Positions 37,557-46,620 of a stretch of DNA of 64,000 nt are shown here, piece by piece; within the stretch, counting starts at the first letter, position 1, and each line of letters opens with the position of its first letter. The notes beneath the pieces are model-generated. The model saw only the letters and a list, made by a program, of their open reading frames with translations, made no database searches and was not told where the DNA came from. The DNA is from Peptococcaceae bacterium UBA4068 (lineage in GTDB: Bacteria > Bacillota > Dehalobacteriia > UBA4068), in the NCBI GenBank assembly GCA_002382665.1, contig DFZA01000009.1:248001-312000 (forward strand), read 5' to 3'. The translations under genes were made by a program, and so were the position numbers.

Positions 37557-38390
37557 TTAGATAAAAAACTCGCCCTCGGCAACAAAAGTCGCCGGACCGG
37601 TCATAAAGACCTTCTGTTGATCGACCCATTTGATATTTAGCGAACCGTAGGTCAGTTGCACTTGACAATTACTTTTGGTAAAACCGTTTAAGACCGAGGC
37701 TACAACGGCGGCGCAAGCGCCGGTACCACAGGCATAAGTCTCGCCGCAGCCACGTTCCCATACGCGCATTTTTATAACCTCATCAGAAATTAATTTAACG
37801 AACTCGACATTAATTCTGGCCGGGAATGACGGATGATGTTCGATCAGCGGCCCGATTTTTTCCACCGGGAAAGAAGCAAGATCAAAATCATTGACAAATA
37901 TCACGCAATGAGGATTGCCCATAGAAACCAAAGTAACATTATAGGACTTATCACCGACAACCAACGGCTCGGAAACCACCCGGGAACCCTCAAAGTCAGC
38001 CGGAATCTCAGCTGGTCTGAGGCGCGGTTCACCCATATTAACGCGCACTATCCCCTGTTCTTGATCGATAATCGTCGGACTGATTGGACCGGCAAGCGTC
38101 AGAAAGACAAATTGATCTTTCTGGATGATACCTTGGTTTTTGGCAAATAAAGCGGCACAACGAACACCATTACCGCACATTTCCGCCTGCGATCCGTCAA
38201 AGTTAAAAATCAAAAATTCACTGTCATAACCGGCAATAGGCTTAAGTACTAACAAACCGTCAGCGCCGATACCCAACTGGCGATGGCATATAGTTTTAGC
38301 CAAAGCTGCCAAATCTGTCGGCAACTGTTCCGTAAAACCATTTACCAGCACAAAATCGTTACCTAAACCATGCATTTTGGTAAAACGCAT
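37557..38390 (-). CDS. dapF: Diaminopimelate epimerase
   Basis: DapF turns LL-diaminopimelate into the meso form used in peptidoglycan and lysine. The 277-residue protein has both active-site cysteines in their conserved settings, MCGNGVRCAA and ACGTGACAAV, and the opening MRFTKMHGLGNDFVLV. The start at 38390 follows GAGGGTG; a start three codons earlier overlaps that site. With dapL it forms a two-gene lysine/DAP unit. Confidence 0.95.
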   Translation of the reverse strand: MRFTKMHGLGNDFVLVNGFTEQLPTDLAALAKTICHRQLGIGADGLLVLKPIAGYDSEFLIFNFDGSQAEMCGNGVRCAALFAKNQGIIQKDQFVFLTLAGPISPTIIDQEQGIVRVNMGEPRLRPAEIPADFEGSRVVSEPLVVGDKSYNVTLVSMGNPHCVIFVNDFDLASFPVEKIGPLIEHHPSFPARINVEFVKLISDEVIKMRVWERGCGETYACGTGACAAVVASVLNGFTKSNCQVQLTYGSLNIKWVDQQKVFMTGPATFVAEGEFFI

Positions 38391-38593
38391 TGTCAACACC
38401 CTCTTTCTTTAACAGGTAAAACGATTTCTTAAAATTATATCATATGCAAAGATTGGTTTACAAGAGAAAATATGGTAAGCACAATATCAGCCTAAAATAA
38501 ATATAACACAAGAGACAACTACTGCTCCCCTAAAATTGATAAATTTGGTTATATATTAAAGTTCGGAGGGGAAACGTATATACATCTAAATAC

Positions 38594-38623
38594 TTGACAA
38601 AAACATACTCTTCAAATCATAAT
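38594..38623 (+). promoter_or_regulatory. Sigma-A promoter for mntP
   Basis: A perfect -35 TTGACA and CATAAT are spaced by 18 bp, 75 bp before the mntP ATG. I looked for a manganese (yybP-ykoY) riboswitch in the 300-bp gap and saw none. The remainder is AT-rich. Confidence 0.6.
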
Positions 38624-38697
38624 ACGATATAGTACTAATAGATATAAATTATTCGAAGTTATAAATGTAACGTTATCTCCTAATACGAAGGGTCAAT

Positions 38698-39270
38698 ATG
38701 AATTTACTATCTTTATTTATGATTGCCTTGGGGCTGTCAATGGACGCATTTACAGTTACAGTAGCCAACGCCATGAATTATAAAGGCGCCGACGTTCGCG
38801 AGCAGGGACTACGCATGGCGCTGGCCTTCGGTATCGCCCAGATGGTAATGCCGATTATCGGTTATGTCGCCGGCAGTAGCTTTGAAGCGGCGATCAACGC
38901 CTTCGACCACTGGATAGCCTTCGGCTTGCTGTTATTGATAGGCGGTAAAATGATTTATGAAGGGGCAAAAGAGCTAAAACAGCCTCACTCAAAAATAAAG
39001 TCATCAATGCTGATCAGTAACAAACAATTAATAATCCAGGCTATCGCCACCAGCATTGACGCGCTGGCAGTCGGCGTCAGTTTTGCATTTATCAACATTA
39101 ATATTGTCGCCGCCTCCATCTTCATCGGAACGACAACGTTTCTTTGTTGTATCATAGCCGCTGCAGCCGGTCACAAATTCGGGCTGTTTTTAAAACAAAA
39201 AGCGGTCATATTCGGCGGTATTGTTTTAATAATCGTCGGGACGAAAATATTGCTTGAGCATCTAATATGA
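38698..39270 (+). CDS. mntP: Manganese efflux pump MntP
   Basis: MntP exports excess Mn2+. The 190-residue protein has six predicted membrane helices in two repeats. The acidic motifs are conserved in both halves: ALGLSMDAFTVTVANAM in the first and IATSIDALAVGVSFAF in the second. AAGGG lies upstream of the ATG. It is followed 30 bp later by the DUF401 transporter gene, with which it may be co-transcribed. Confidence 0.93.
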   Translation: MNLLSLFMIALGLSMDAFTVTVANAMNYKGADVREQGLRMALAFGIAQMVMPIIGYVAGSSFEAAINAFDHWIAFGLLLLIGGKMIYEGAKELKQPHSKIKSSMLISNKQLIIQAIATSIDALAVGVSFAFININIVAASIFIGTTTFLCCIIAAAAGHKFGLFLKQKAVIFGGIVLIIVGTKILLEHLI

Positions 39271-39300
39271 CAGAAAATCATTAACTAGGACAGTGCAAAT

Positions 39301-40494
39301 ATGGAACTTATTAAATTATTAATAGTATTCGTTTTTATTGTGGTACTGCTGGGATTTAAAAAACCGCTGGGGCCGGTTATTTTTATTGCCACAATATTAT
39401 TGGGCATACTGTTTTTGATACCTCCGCTGAATTTTATAAAAGCATACATAGCCTCCGTAACCAGCGTTGATACCATCGAATTCATATTGGTATTATTCTT
39501 CATCATGTTACTTGAACATTTGATGAGCCAGGTTGGTTATATGGAAGGAATGCTTGGCGCTATGAACGCTATCTTTCATAGCAAGAAGATCAATATCGCG
39601 GTTTTACCTGCTGTAATCGGACTCTTGCCATCAGCCGGCGGGGCGCTTTTTTCGGCGCCATTGGTAGAAAAATCTGCGGCTGGCACCGCTCTTGGTGCGG
39701 AAGAAAAAACATTTCTTAACGTTTATTACCGCCATATCATGGAGTTATTCTTCCCCACATATCCCTGCGTACTGCTGACGGCGCAAATTACTGGTTTCCC
39801 TCTGCCTCAGGTAGTGCTGATAATGCTCCCCTGGTCACTGCTAATGGCAATCATCGGTACATATTACCTCCGTAAAGTAAAGAAGGACGAAGAAGCAATA
39901 TCTGTATCGTTAAAAACAGCACTGAAACAACTGCTGATCAATTTTTGGCCGTTTTTATTGATAGTGATTCTGATAATCGCCTGCGGCATCCGTACTTCGG
40001 TTGCCTCCGGTATCACGCTGCTGGCGGTTATATTGGCCAGCCGTATTAAGCCTAGACAACTGCTGAAGATATTCAAAAACGGTACCAAAGTCGACATACT
40101 TCTAATGGTGCTGGTTATATTGGTTTTCAAAGATATACTCAGCTATTCAGGTGCTGTCGACAGGTTGCCTGCCTTGGTTTCATCATGGCCGATACCCCCA
40201 TATCTGGTGTTTTGTATACTTTGTACTTTTATCACCTTTATGACCGGCATGATGCCGGCAATGGTGGCGATTGGACTGCCGTTAGCCTTTTTGGCTATTC
40301 CGGGCGGCGGTATCCAATTGATGATGATGTTAATACTTGCCGGATATGTCGGCAATATGGTAACGCCGATGCATATCTGTACCAATATTGTCAGCCAATA
40401 TTTTCATGCCGATCTGCGCAAAGTATTGTTAATGAGCATTCCGCCTTACGCGCTGGTTTATGTTATAGGCATAATAGTATATAACATACTTTAG
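39301..40494 (+). CDS. DUF401 family membrane transporter
   Basis: A 397-residue integral membrane protein with about ten helices, belonging to DUF401, a family related to GntP-type anion symporters. Marks include GLLPSAGGALFSAPLVEKSA near residue 115 and a later GMMPAMVAIGLPLAFLAIPG. The substrate is unknown. It follows mntP by 30 bp, but nothing in the protein itself points to metal transport. The ribosome-binding site (AGGACAG) is moderate. Confidence 0.78.
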   Translation: MELIKLLIVFVFIVVLLGFKKPLGPVIFIATILLGILFLIPPLNFIKAYIASVTSVDTIEFILVLFFIMLLEHLMSQVGYMEGMLGAMNAIFHSKKINIAVLPAVIGLLPSAGGALFSAPLVEKSAAGTALGAEEKTFLNVYYRHIMELFFPTYPCVLLTAQITGFPLPQVVLIMLPWSLLMAIIGTYYLRKVKKDEEAISVSLKTALKQLLINFWPFLLIVILIIACGIRTSVASGITLLAVILASRIKPRQLLKIFKNGTKVDILLMVLVILVFKDILSYSGAVDRLPALVSSWPIPPYLVFCILCTFITFMTGMMPAMVAIGLPLAFLAIPGGGIQLMMMLILAGYVGNMVTPMHICTNIVSQYFHADLRKVLLMSIPPYALVYVIGIIVYNIL

Positions 40495-40533
40495 AATAAA
40501 AATTTGACAAAATCATCTTGAGTATCATATTAA

Positions 40534-40563
40534 TTGACTAAATAGGTCAAAAAGATGTAAAAT
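40534..40563 (+). promoter_or_regulatory. Promoter and small dyad upstream of glnS
   Basis: TTGACT and TAAAAT are spaced by 18 bp, 31 bp before the glnS ATG. The -35 is part of a short inverted repeat, TTGAC-TAAATAG-GTCAA, which could be an operator but may be chance. Confidence 0.45.
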
Positions 40564-40594
40564 ATTAGGATAAAGTAACAACAGGAGGCATACT

Positions 40595-42274
40595 ATGAGT
40601 GCAAGGGATTTTGCGTCACTTCCTAACAATCACTTCATCAATACTATTATCAACAATGACCTCAAGGAAGGCAAATGCGGCGATAAGGTGCATACGCGTT
40701 TCCCGCCGGAACCAAACGGCCGTCTGCATATTGGTCATGCCAAGGCCATCTGCATAGATTTTGGCACGGCGCAGGAATATAATGGTCTCTGCAACCTTCG
40801 TTTTGACGATACCAATCCCTCCAAAGAGGAACAACAATTCATTGACGCTATTCAGGAAGATGTCCATTGGCTGGGCTTTGATTGGCAGGATCGTCTCTAT
40901 TATGCTTCTGATTATTTCGAAAAGCTTTACGATTTTGCCGTACAGTTAATCAAAGACGGTAAAGCCTATGTCTGTGACCTTTCTCAGGACGAAATGCGCG
41001 CTTACCGCGGCACGCCTACAGTACCCGGCACACTCAGCCCTTACGCCTCGCGCAGCGTTGATGAAAATCTGGAGCTTTTTGCCCAGATGCGGGAAGGACA
41101 TTTTGAGGACGGCAGCCGCGTACTGCGCGCCCGCATCGACATGGCTTCATCCAACTTTAATATGCGCGACCCGGTAATGTACCGCATCCAGAGGTCGTAC
41201 CATCAACGCACCGGCGATAAATGGTGCATCTACCCGATGTACGATTATGCCCATCCGATTTCCGACGCGCTGGAAGGTATCACCCATTCCATTTGTACGC
41301 TTGAATTCGAAAATCACCGGCCGCTTTACGAATGGTTCATCAATAATGTTGACGTACCCTGCAAAAGCCGTCAGATCGAATTTGCCCGGCTCAACATTAC
41401 CTACACCGTGATGTCCAAACGTAAACTGCGCCGTTTGGTAGAAGAAGGCTATGTCAACGACTGGGATGACCCGCGCATGCCAACGCTTTCAGGAATGCGC
41501 CGCCGCGGCTATCCGGCCGCTGCCATACGCGATTTTTGTGATAAAATCGGCGTAGCCAAAGCCAACAGCACTGTTGAGTTCAGTCTGCTTGAGCATTGTG
41601 TGCGCGATATTCTCAATACCAATGCCAACCGCGCCATGGCCGTTATCGATCCTTTAAAAGTAGTAATTGATAACTACCAGGGCAGTGAACTGTTACCGGC
41701 GGAAAACAACCCGGAGCTGCCCGAGCGCGGCAAAAGAGAAATCAGCTTCAGCAAAGAAATATTTATTGAACGCAGCGACTTTATGGAAGAGCCGGTCAAA
41801 GGCTTCCATCGACTGACGCCGGGCGGCGAAGTGCGATTAAAATTCGCCTATATTATCAAATGCGAGAGCATCGTCGAGGACGAAAACGGCAATATAATTG
41901 AACTCCATTGCAGCTACGATCCAACAACCAAAAGCGGCAGTGATAACTCCGGCAAAAAAGTCAAAGGGACTATCCACTGGGTAGATGCGGTAACAGCCAT
42001 TCCGGCGACACTGCGCCTGTATGATTACCTCTTTGCCAAAGAAAATCCCGACGATGTTGAAGAAGATAAAGATTTTATTGATTATCTTAATCCGCATTCT
42101 TTGACCACTGTAGACCATGCTTTACTCGAATCGTCATTGGCCGACTCCGACCAAGGCGTTCCCTACCAGTTTATGCGCCAAGGCTATTTTATCGCAGATT
42201 ATGATTCAACACCGCAACATTTAATATTTAACAGAATCGCCTCTCTCAAAGACAGTTGGGGAAAACAAAAGTAA
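40595..42274 (+). CDS. glnS: Glutaminyl-tRNA synthetase
   Basis: GlnRS charges tRNA-Gln directly. The 559-residue protein has the class I signatures PEPNGRLHIGHAKAI (HIGH) near residue 38 and VMSKRKL (KMSKS). The discriminating segment LRFDDTNPSKEEQQFI follows the HIGH motif, and the C-terminal beta-barrel anticodon domains are full length. Most Firmicutes lack GlnRS and use the GatCAB route. A bacterial GlnRS here agrees with a Negativicutes origin and an old transfer. GGAGG lies 8 nt before the ATG. The small pspC gene follows 11 bp after the stop. Confidence 0.96.
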   Translation: MSARDFASLPNNHFINTIINNDLKEGKCGDKVHTRFPPEPNGRLHIGHAKAICIDFGTAQEYNGLCNLRFDDTNPSKEEQQFIDAIQEDVHWLGFDWQDRLYYASDYFEKLYDFAVQLIKDGKAYVCDLSQDEMRAYRGTPTVPGTLSPYASRSVDENLELFAQMREGHFEDGSRVLRARIDMASSNFNMRDPVMYRIQRSYHQRTGDKWCIYPMYDYAHPISDALEGITHSICTLEFENHRPLYEWFINNVDVPCKSRQIEFARLNITYTVMSKRKLRRLVEEGYVNDWDDPRMPTLSGMRRRGYPAAAIRDFCDKIGVAKANSTVEFSLLEHCVRDILNTNANRAMAVIDPLKVVIDNYQGSELLPAENNPELPERGKREISFSKEIFIERSDFMEEPVKGFHRLTPGGEVRLKFAYIIKCESIVEDENGNIIELHCSYDPTTKSGSDNSGKKVKGTIHWVDAVTAIPATLRLYDYLFAKENPDDVEEDKDFIDYLNPHSLTTVDHALLESSLADSDQGVPYQFMRQGYFIADYDSTPQHLIFNRIASLKDSWGKQK

Positions 42275-42285
42275 AGGAGTATTTT

Positions 42286-42489
42286 ATGAAAAAAAAATTA
42301 TACCGCTCTACGGATAAACGGATGCTCGCCGGTATTTGCGGCGGACTGAGCGACTTTTTTGGCATTGATGTCACAATCATCCGTATTATCTGGGCAGTAT
42401 TATCTTTATTTTACGGAGTTGGAATTATTATTTATATCATCGCGATATTTATTATACCCAACGACCCCGGTTATATCGATATGCAATGA
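42286..42489 (+). CDS. PspC domain protein
   Basis: A 67-residue protein made of one PspC domain: KKLYRSTDKRMLAGICGGLS, then FFGIDVTIIRIIWAVLSLF and a membrane helix ending in IIPNDP. Such small proteins sit in the membrane and are linked to envelope stress. The start at 42286 has AAAGGAG 6 nt upstream. The longer frame overlapping glnS is not supported. It lies directly after glnS. Confidence 0.88.
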   Translation: MKKKLYRSTDKRMLAGICGGLSDFFGIDVTIIRIIWAVLSLFYGVGIIIYIIAIFIIPNDPGYIDMQ

Positions 42490-42517
42490 GCCGCAAGGCC
42501 GCATTAATCATGCGGCT
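42489..42517. terminator. Hairpin between convergent pspC and ansA (weak terminator candidate)
   Basis: GCCGCAT and ATGCGGC pair around TAATC. An alternative pairing uses AGCCGCA at 42489. Neither strand shows a T run afterwards, so termination here is uncertain. Confidence 0.3.
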
Positions 42518-43418
42518 ACGGCTGGCAGATCATTTTAGCGACAATTGCCGGCCCCGGCAAATCCGAAACTTCCACGCCCAGATTGGCTGCGCCGCTGGCA
42601 TACAATCCGGCGTTCATATCACCTTCCAGGCAGTAACTATGCAATACTATTTTTATTCCCTGCTCCTGTAGCCTTTTAATTGTGGCAGCAGCTACCGGCG
42701 GGATATTGCCTGCACCATAAGCGGTAATAACTACAGCACGTGCCCCGGCCGCGGCTGCAATAATCGCTTGTTCGCTAATGCCGGGAAACAGTCGAATCAA
42801 AGCAATCCGTTGATCGTAATCAATATTGAGCTGCAGTTTTTCCGCAGTAAGCTGCGGCGGATTATTAATAATAAGCTTACCGTCTTTAACTCGGCCGATT
42901 TCTTGGGCGCCAATGCTGATAAACGCATCATCGGCAGAAACATGAAACTTATAAGCATGACAACCGTCAATAATTCGGTTGGCAAATACCACCATCACTC
43001 CCGGCAGATTGCTTGCCGCAACAGTAAAAGCCGCCTCGAGATTACCGGGTGCATCACTGTTGGCAACGATAAGCGGGCGCTGGCTTCCGGTTAACACCAA
43101 TGGCTTATTTAGCCCCGGCAACATAAACTTTAGCGCGGCGGCGGTATAAGCCATTGTATCAGTTCCGTGACTGATAACAAATCCATCATAATCACTGATT
43201 TGTTGATAAATAGCTTTTGCAATTTCAACCCAATCAGCCGGCGTCATTTCCGCACTGTCAATATTCATTAACTGCTGGCAATCAATCTGATATTGCTGCT
43301 GTAACTGCATAGGAAGACAGCTTAACAATTGCTTAGCGTCCAAAGTTGGCGTCAGTCCGTTTTCAGTTTGGCTGGCGGCTATCGTACCGCCGGTAGCGAT
43401 TAACAAGAGTTTTTTCAT
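42516..43418 (-). CDS. ansA: L-asparaginase
   Basis: A 300-residue asparaginase that hydrolyses Asn to Asp and ammonia. It has both catalytic threonine motifs, TGGTIAASQTENGLTP near residue 10 and VISHGTDTMAYTAAAL near residue 85, with a conserved Lys/Asp pair further on. No signal peptide is seen, so it is probably cytoplasmic (type I-like). It overlaps the lgt stop by 4 bp and is co-translated with it. Confidence 0.92.
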   Translation of the reverse strand: MKKLLLIATGGTIAASQTENGLTPTLDAKQLLSCLPMQLQQQYQIDCQQLMNIDSAEMTPADWVEIAKAIYQQISDYDGFVISHGTDTMAYTAAALKFMLPGLNKPLVLTGSQRPLIVANSDAPGNLEAAFTVAASNLPGVMVVFANRIIDGCHAYKFHVSADDAFISIGAQEIGRVKDGKLIINNPPQLTAEKLQLNIDYDQRIALIRLFPGISEQAIIAAAAGARAVVITAYGAGNIPPVAAATIKRLQEQGIKIVLHSYCLEGDMNAGLYASGAANLGVEVSDLPGPAIVAKMICQP

Positions 43419-44197
43419 GATTTATTATTGCCCCTCCGATTTATTTGCGGAGTTCTAAAATCCAACAGCGGAGATTTACGATTATAGTATATAATTATTA
43501 TACCGGCCGCAATGCAAATTATTGATACGATCATAGCGGTCCGTAAAAAACCGACCATCAGACTATCGGTGCGGAATGTTTCAATGAAGAAACGACCGAT
43601 TGAATAAACAATCAGATATACGGCAAACACGCTACCGCGGCGATGGGGACGCCGTAACAGCTTAATTGATATGATAAATGTCAAGATATCCCACAGCGAT
43701 TCATAAAGAAAGGTCGGATGACGGTAAGCGCCGTCAATATACATAGCCCATGGTAAATTGGTTGGATAACCGTAGGCCTCCTGGTTAAAAAAGTTGCCCC
43801 AGCGTCCAATAGCCTGACCGATGGCCAGCGAAGGACTAAAAAGATCAGCCCAGCGCAGGAAGCCCGGTTCTTTACGATGCGTCATCAGCCAACAAGCAAG
43901 TATACCGGCAATAATACCGCCGTGAATTGCCAAACCACCCTCCCAGGTGCGGAAGACTCGTGTCCAATCGGCCGCATAGGAACTCCAATTAAATATTACA
44001 TAATAAAGGCGCGCGCCGATAATCGCCGACGGTATCACCGCCAGCAAAATATTAATCATTTGATCATCGTCAAGCGCTTCGCGTTTGCTCTCACGATAGG
44101 CCAGATAAATACCAAGTGCCAACGCTAAACTAATAAGAATACCATACCAGCGAATATACAGATTGCCGATACTAAATGCGATAGCCGTTGATGACAT
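43415..44197 (-). CDS. lgt: Prolipoprotein diacylglyceryl transferase
   Basis: Lgt attaches diacylglycerol from phosphatidylglycerol to the lipobox cysteine of prolipoproteins. The 260-residue, seven-helix membrane protein has the family motifs GGLAIHGGIIAGILA and the signature IGRWGNFFNQEAYG, plus HPTFLYESLWD. The start at 44197 has GGAGG 7-8 nt upstream. The longer frame adds 23 residues before it without a site. It is divergent from the DUF2156 gene and overlaps ansA by 4 bp. Confidence 0.95.
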   Translation of the reverse strand: MSSTAIAFSIGNLYIRWYGILISLALALGIYLAYRESKREALDDDQMINILLAVIPSAIIGARLYYVIFNWSSYAADWTRVFRTWEGGLAIHGGIIAGILACWLMTHRKEPGFLRWADLFSPSLAIGQAIGRWGNFFNQEAYGYPTNLPWAMYIDGAYRHPTFLYESLWDILTFIISIKLLRRPHRRGSVFAVYLIVYSIGRFFIETFRTDSLMVGFLRTAMIVSIICIAAGIIIIYYNRKSPLLDFRTPQINRRGNNKS

Positions 44198-44289
44198 AGC
44201 ACAACCTCCAAAATATACAGTTATTATATACCATTTTGGCAAGAATAAATAGTCCGTATTAAACATTAGTTACTAATAAGTGAGGTAGT

Positions 44290-45216
44290 ATGGAATTTAA
44301 AAGCATAATGCTTGCCCAAAGGGATCTATTTAATCATTATCTGCATGGCCGTCGCTATGAACTGGCGGCTTATACATTTAATGCTTTTTTTATCTGGCGT
44401 GATTGGGATCCTTACGGCTGGACGGTAATTGACGACGCGCTCTGTATCAAAAGTGACTTTCGCGGCTATGACGCGGTTTTCCCTCCCATTACGGCTGATG
44501 ACAACGCCCGGTTGCGGGCGACGGAAACATTGATCAAATGGTATGAACAAAGGAATCTACCGTTTTTGTTCAACGAGGCCTCTGAGTCAACCATCGAGTT
44601 TTATCAACGTTATATGCCGGGCATATTTGTACCGGAGGAATTCTGCGGTGGCACCAATTATATTTACCATCAGAAAGATTTGGCCTATCTGAAAGGTAAA
44701 AAATACGCCGCCAAACGCAATCACGTCAACCGATTTATCAGAGAAAACCCCGATTACCAACTGCTGCCGCTAACACCTAAGCTGGCAAATAAATGTAAAG
44801 ACCGACAATTGCAATGGTCAACCGCTTACGATATGAGCAATTATGATCTACAAATGGAGCAAAGAGGCGTATTGTTGGCGCTTGATCATATCAGCGAACT
44901 CAAAGGTTGTCTCAGTGCCTGCTTAATGGTTGGGAATTCAATAGAAGCTTTCACTATTGGCGAACCGCTCAACGACGATACATTCTTAATACATATTGAG
45001 AAGGCCAATAAGCAGCTAGCCGGTTCGTTCCAAGCGATCAATCAGCTATTTGCCAGTCAATACTGCAGCGGCTTCCGCTATATCAACCGCGCCGAGGATA
45101 TGAGCAGCGAGGGTCAATGCAAAGCCAAACTTAGCTATCATCCCTGCTGTCTCGAACATAAATATTTATTACGCCGCAGAGATCAGATTAATAATAATCA
45201 GGGAGTTGTCCTATGA
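44290..45216 (+). CDS. DUF2156 domain protein
   Basis: A 308-residue protein of DUF2156, which shares the fold of the C-terminal part of phosphatidylglycerol lysyltransferase (MprF) and of GNAT/FemX-like transferases. It has no membrane segment, so it is not MprF itself. Marks include FIWRDWDPYGW at residue 36, LKGKKYAAKRNHVNRF at 138 and YINRAEDMSSEGQCKAKLSY near the end. The acceptor is unknown. Its stop overlaps the start of the GNAT gene (ATGA), so the two products probably act together. Confidence 0.8.
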   Translation: MEFKSIMLAQRDLFNHYLHGRRYELAAYTFNAFFIWRDWDPYGWTVIDDALCIKSDFRGYDAVFPPITADDNARLRATETLIKWYEQRNLPFLFNEASESTIEFYQRYMPGIFVPEEFCGGTNYIYHQKDLAYLKGKKYAAKRNHVNRFIRENPDYQLLPLTPKLANKCKDRQLQWSTAYDMSNYDLQMEQRGVLLALDHISELKGCLSACLMVGNSIEAFTIGEPLNDDTFLIHIEKANKQLAGSFQAINQLFASQYCSGFRYINRAEDMSSEGQCKAKLSYHPCCLEHKYLLRRRDQINNNQGVVL

Positions 45217-46283
45217 TATTCCGTTATGCCACCGATAACGACACTTCGGTGATCAAAGAACTCTGGCGGTCAGAATTTGAGAGCTGGGAACCATATTTTA
45301 GCTGGTATTTCTCGCGAGTCTACCGCCCCCAGTTGACTCTTATCTGCTGCGATGGCGGTGAGATAGTCGCCTCTACGCAAATTGCACCATACTTGCTCAA
45401 TCTCCGCAGCATAGAAGTTTCCGCCGCTTATTTGGTTGGTGTAATCAGCTCACCGGCGCGGCGCGGCGAAGGCTTTGGCCGCGCTATCGTTAAACACACA
45501 CTTGATCAACTCAAACAAATGAACATCCTTGTAGCTTTGCTATATAGCGATATCCCCGAATTTTATCTGCCGATGGGCTTCCGCCATTGTTATTGGCAAC
45601 AACACAGGCACTGGCCGGCAAAGGTAGGCAGAACCTCCAATTGGCGCACAGGCACAATCTGCGCCGAAGACATTTATACCATGGACAAAATCTACCGGCA
45701 AATGCATGTCGGCTGTCACGGCCAATTATTAAGGGACATTAACGATTGGCACAAACTTCTTGAAGAAGCCGCCTGCGATGCGGCGTCGATCAAAATCGGC
45801 GACGGCTCCTACCTGATTTGTTATCGTGAAGGTTCATCTCTGCGGCTACGGGAATTAGGATATATCAATCAAACTGCTCTTACCAGCGCTAAAAAGGAGG
45901 CTGCAAATATTGCCGCCACCCAAGGTTTGGCTACCGTTATTTGGAATGCCCCTGCTGACTATCCACGCAAGCCGACAGCAAACCTGCATCCGTTTGTCAT
46001 GGCGCGGCTCGTTGATTACCGGCAGTTGCTTCCTGTACTTCCCTATCCCGCTGATATAACGGCTAATTTCACATTTGCGATTGATCCAGATCCGCCATAT
46101 CTCCTAAACATTGGCAACAGCGGAACAGTTTTGCCGGTTACAACAGATATCGGTAGCTTAACCCAACTTGTTTTCGGAGCTAAAACTGCAGACTCGGAAC
46201 ATTTTACATCTGCCCCGCAGACACTGTCACTGCTCAATCAGTGTTTTCCGCCTATGCGCTGCCGCATCAACGAATACACATAA
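45213..46283 (+). CDS. GNAT family N-acetyltransferase, Eis-like
   Basis: A 356-residue protein with an N-terminal GNAT domain, whose acetyl-CoA loop is SPARRGEGFGRAIVKHTLD near residue 88. A second diverged GNAT-like part and a small C-terminal domain follow, the layout of the Eis group. It is translationally coupled to the DUF2156 gene. The substrate is unknown. Its stop lies just before repeat element R2, which occupies its terminator. Confidence 0.8.
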   Translation: MIFRYATDNDTSVIKELWRSEFESWEPYFSWYFSRVYRPQLTLICCDGGEIVASTQIAPYLLNLRSIEVSAAYLVGVISSPARRGEGFGRAIVKHTLDQLKQMNILVALLYSDIPEFYLPMGFRHCYWQQHRHWPAKVGRTSNWRTGTICAEDIYTMDKIYRQMHVGCHGQLLRDINDWHKLLEEAACDAASIKIGDGSYLICYREGSSLRLRELGYINQTALTSAKKEAANIAATQGLATVIWNAPADYPRKPTANLHPFVMARLVDYRQLLPVLPYPADITANFTFAIDPDPPYLLNIGNSGTVLPVTTDIGSLTQLVFGAKTADSEHFTSAPQTLSLLNQCFPPMRCRINEYT

Positions 46284-46286
46284 AAA

Positions 46287-46620
46287 AAACGCCGTATAGG
46301 CGTTTCAGACTGTCAAAGAAGCGGCCAGCGGGCCGAGAAACGAGCGAGACCAGGCGGCCCAGCTGGCTTTTGTTTAACAACAAAACCAGCAGCTGAGGCA
46401 CGCAGGTAAAACTCAAGATAAAATATCTTGGTTTTACCTCAGCGGCCTAAACCGGCGACGCAGGCGACCTATCTGGCTTTTACCTTGCGGTAAAACCACA
46501 GCTAATACACTTGCTACGCTGCTTCACCGCTACGCGTCGTATTAAAGATACGTCGAGGAGACGGTGATGGCCTGGGCGAAGTATCACGAAGTTTATCGAC
46601 ACGCTGTAGGCGTTTTTTTA
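46287..46620 (+). repeat. Terminator-embedded repeat element R2 (with nested modules)
   Basis: The GNAT-gene terminator hairpin (AAACGCC-GTATA-GGCGTTT, 46287-46305) lacks its T tract. A 300-bp core follows, and then GTAGGCGTTTTTTT (46606-46619), a second copy of the right arm with the T tract. The core shares blocks with R1 and R3 (GCGAGACCAGGCG, GATACGTCGAGGAGACGGTG, AAGTTTATCGACACGCTG). It is longer because of an ~85-bp double-hairpin insert near 46350-46440 and a 73-bp module at 46467-46539. It lies in the convergent gap between the GNAT and first MFS genes. Confidence 0.85.
46467..46539 (+). repeat. 73-bp nested module inside R2
   Basis: Begins ACCTATCTGGCTTTTACC and ends CGCTACGCGTCG. 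It contains a GGCTTTTACC-TTGC-GGTAAAACC hairpin. It matches the 73-bp module at 52932 and a shortened copy at 52838. It is inserted in the tip of the conserved CGTAT/ATACG hairpin of the core, just before TAT. Confidence 0.75.

Noticed and set aside
38400..38593. Manganese riboswitch upstream of mntP
   Set aside because: The GGGGAGUA-type core of yybP-ykoY is absent; only a promoter is visible.
46287..46620. A conventional insertion sequence at R2
   Set aside because: There is no transposase frame and no terminal inverted repeats apart from the host terminator hairpins.
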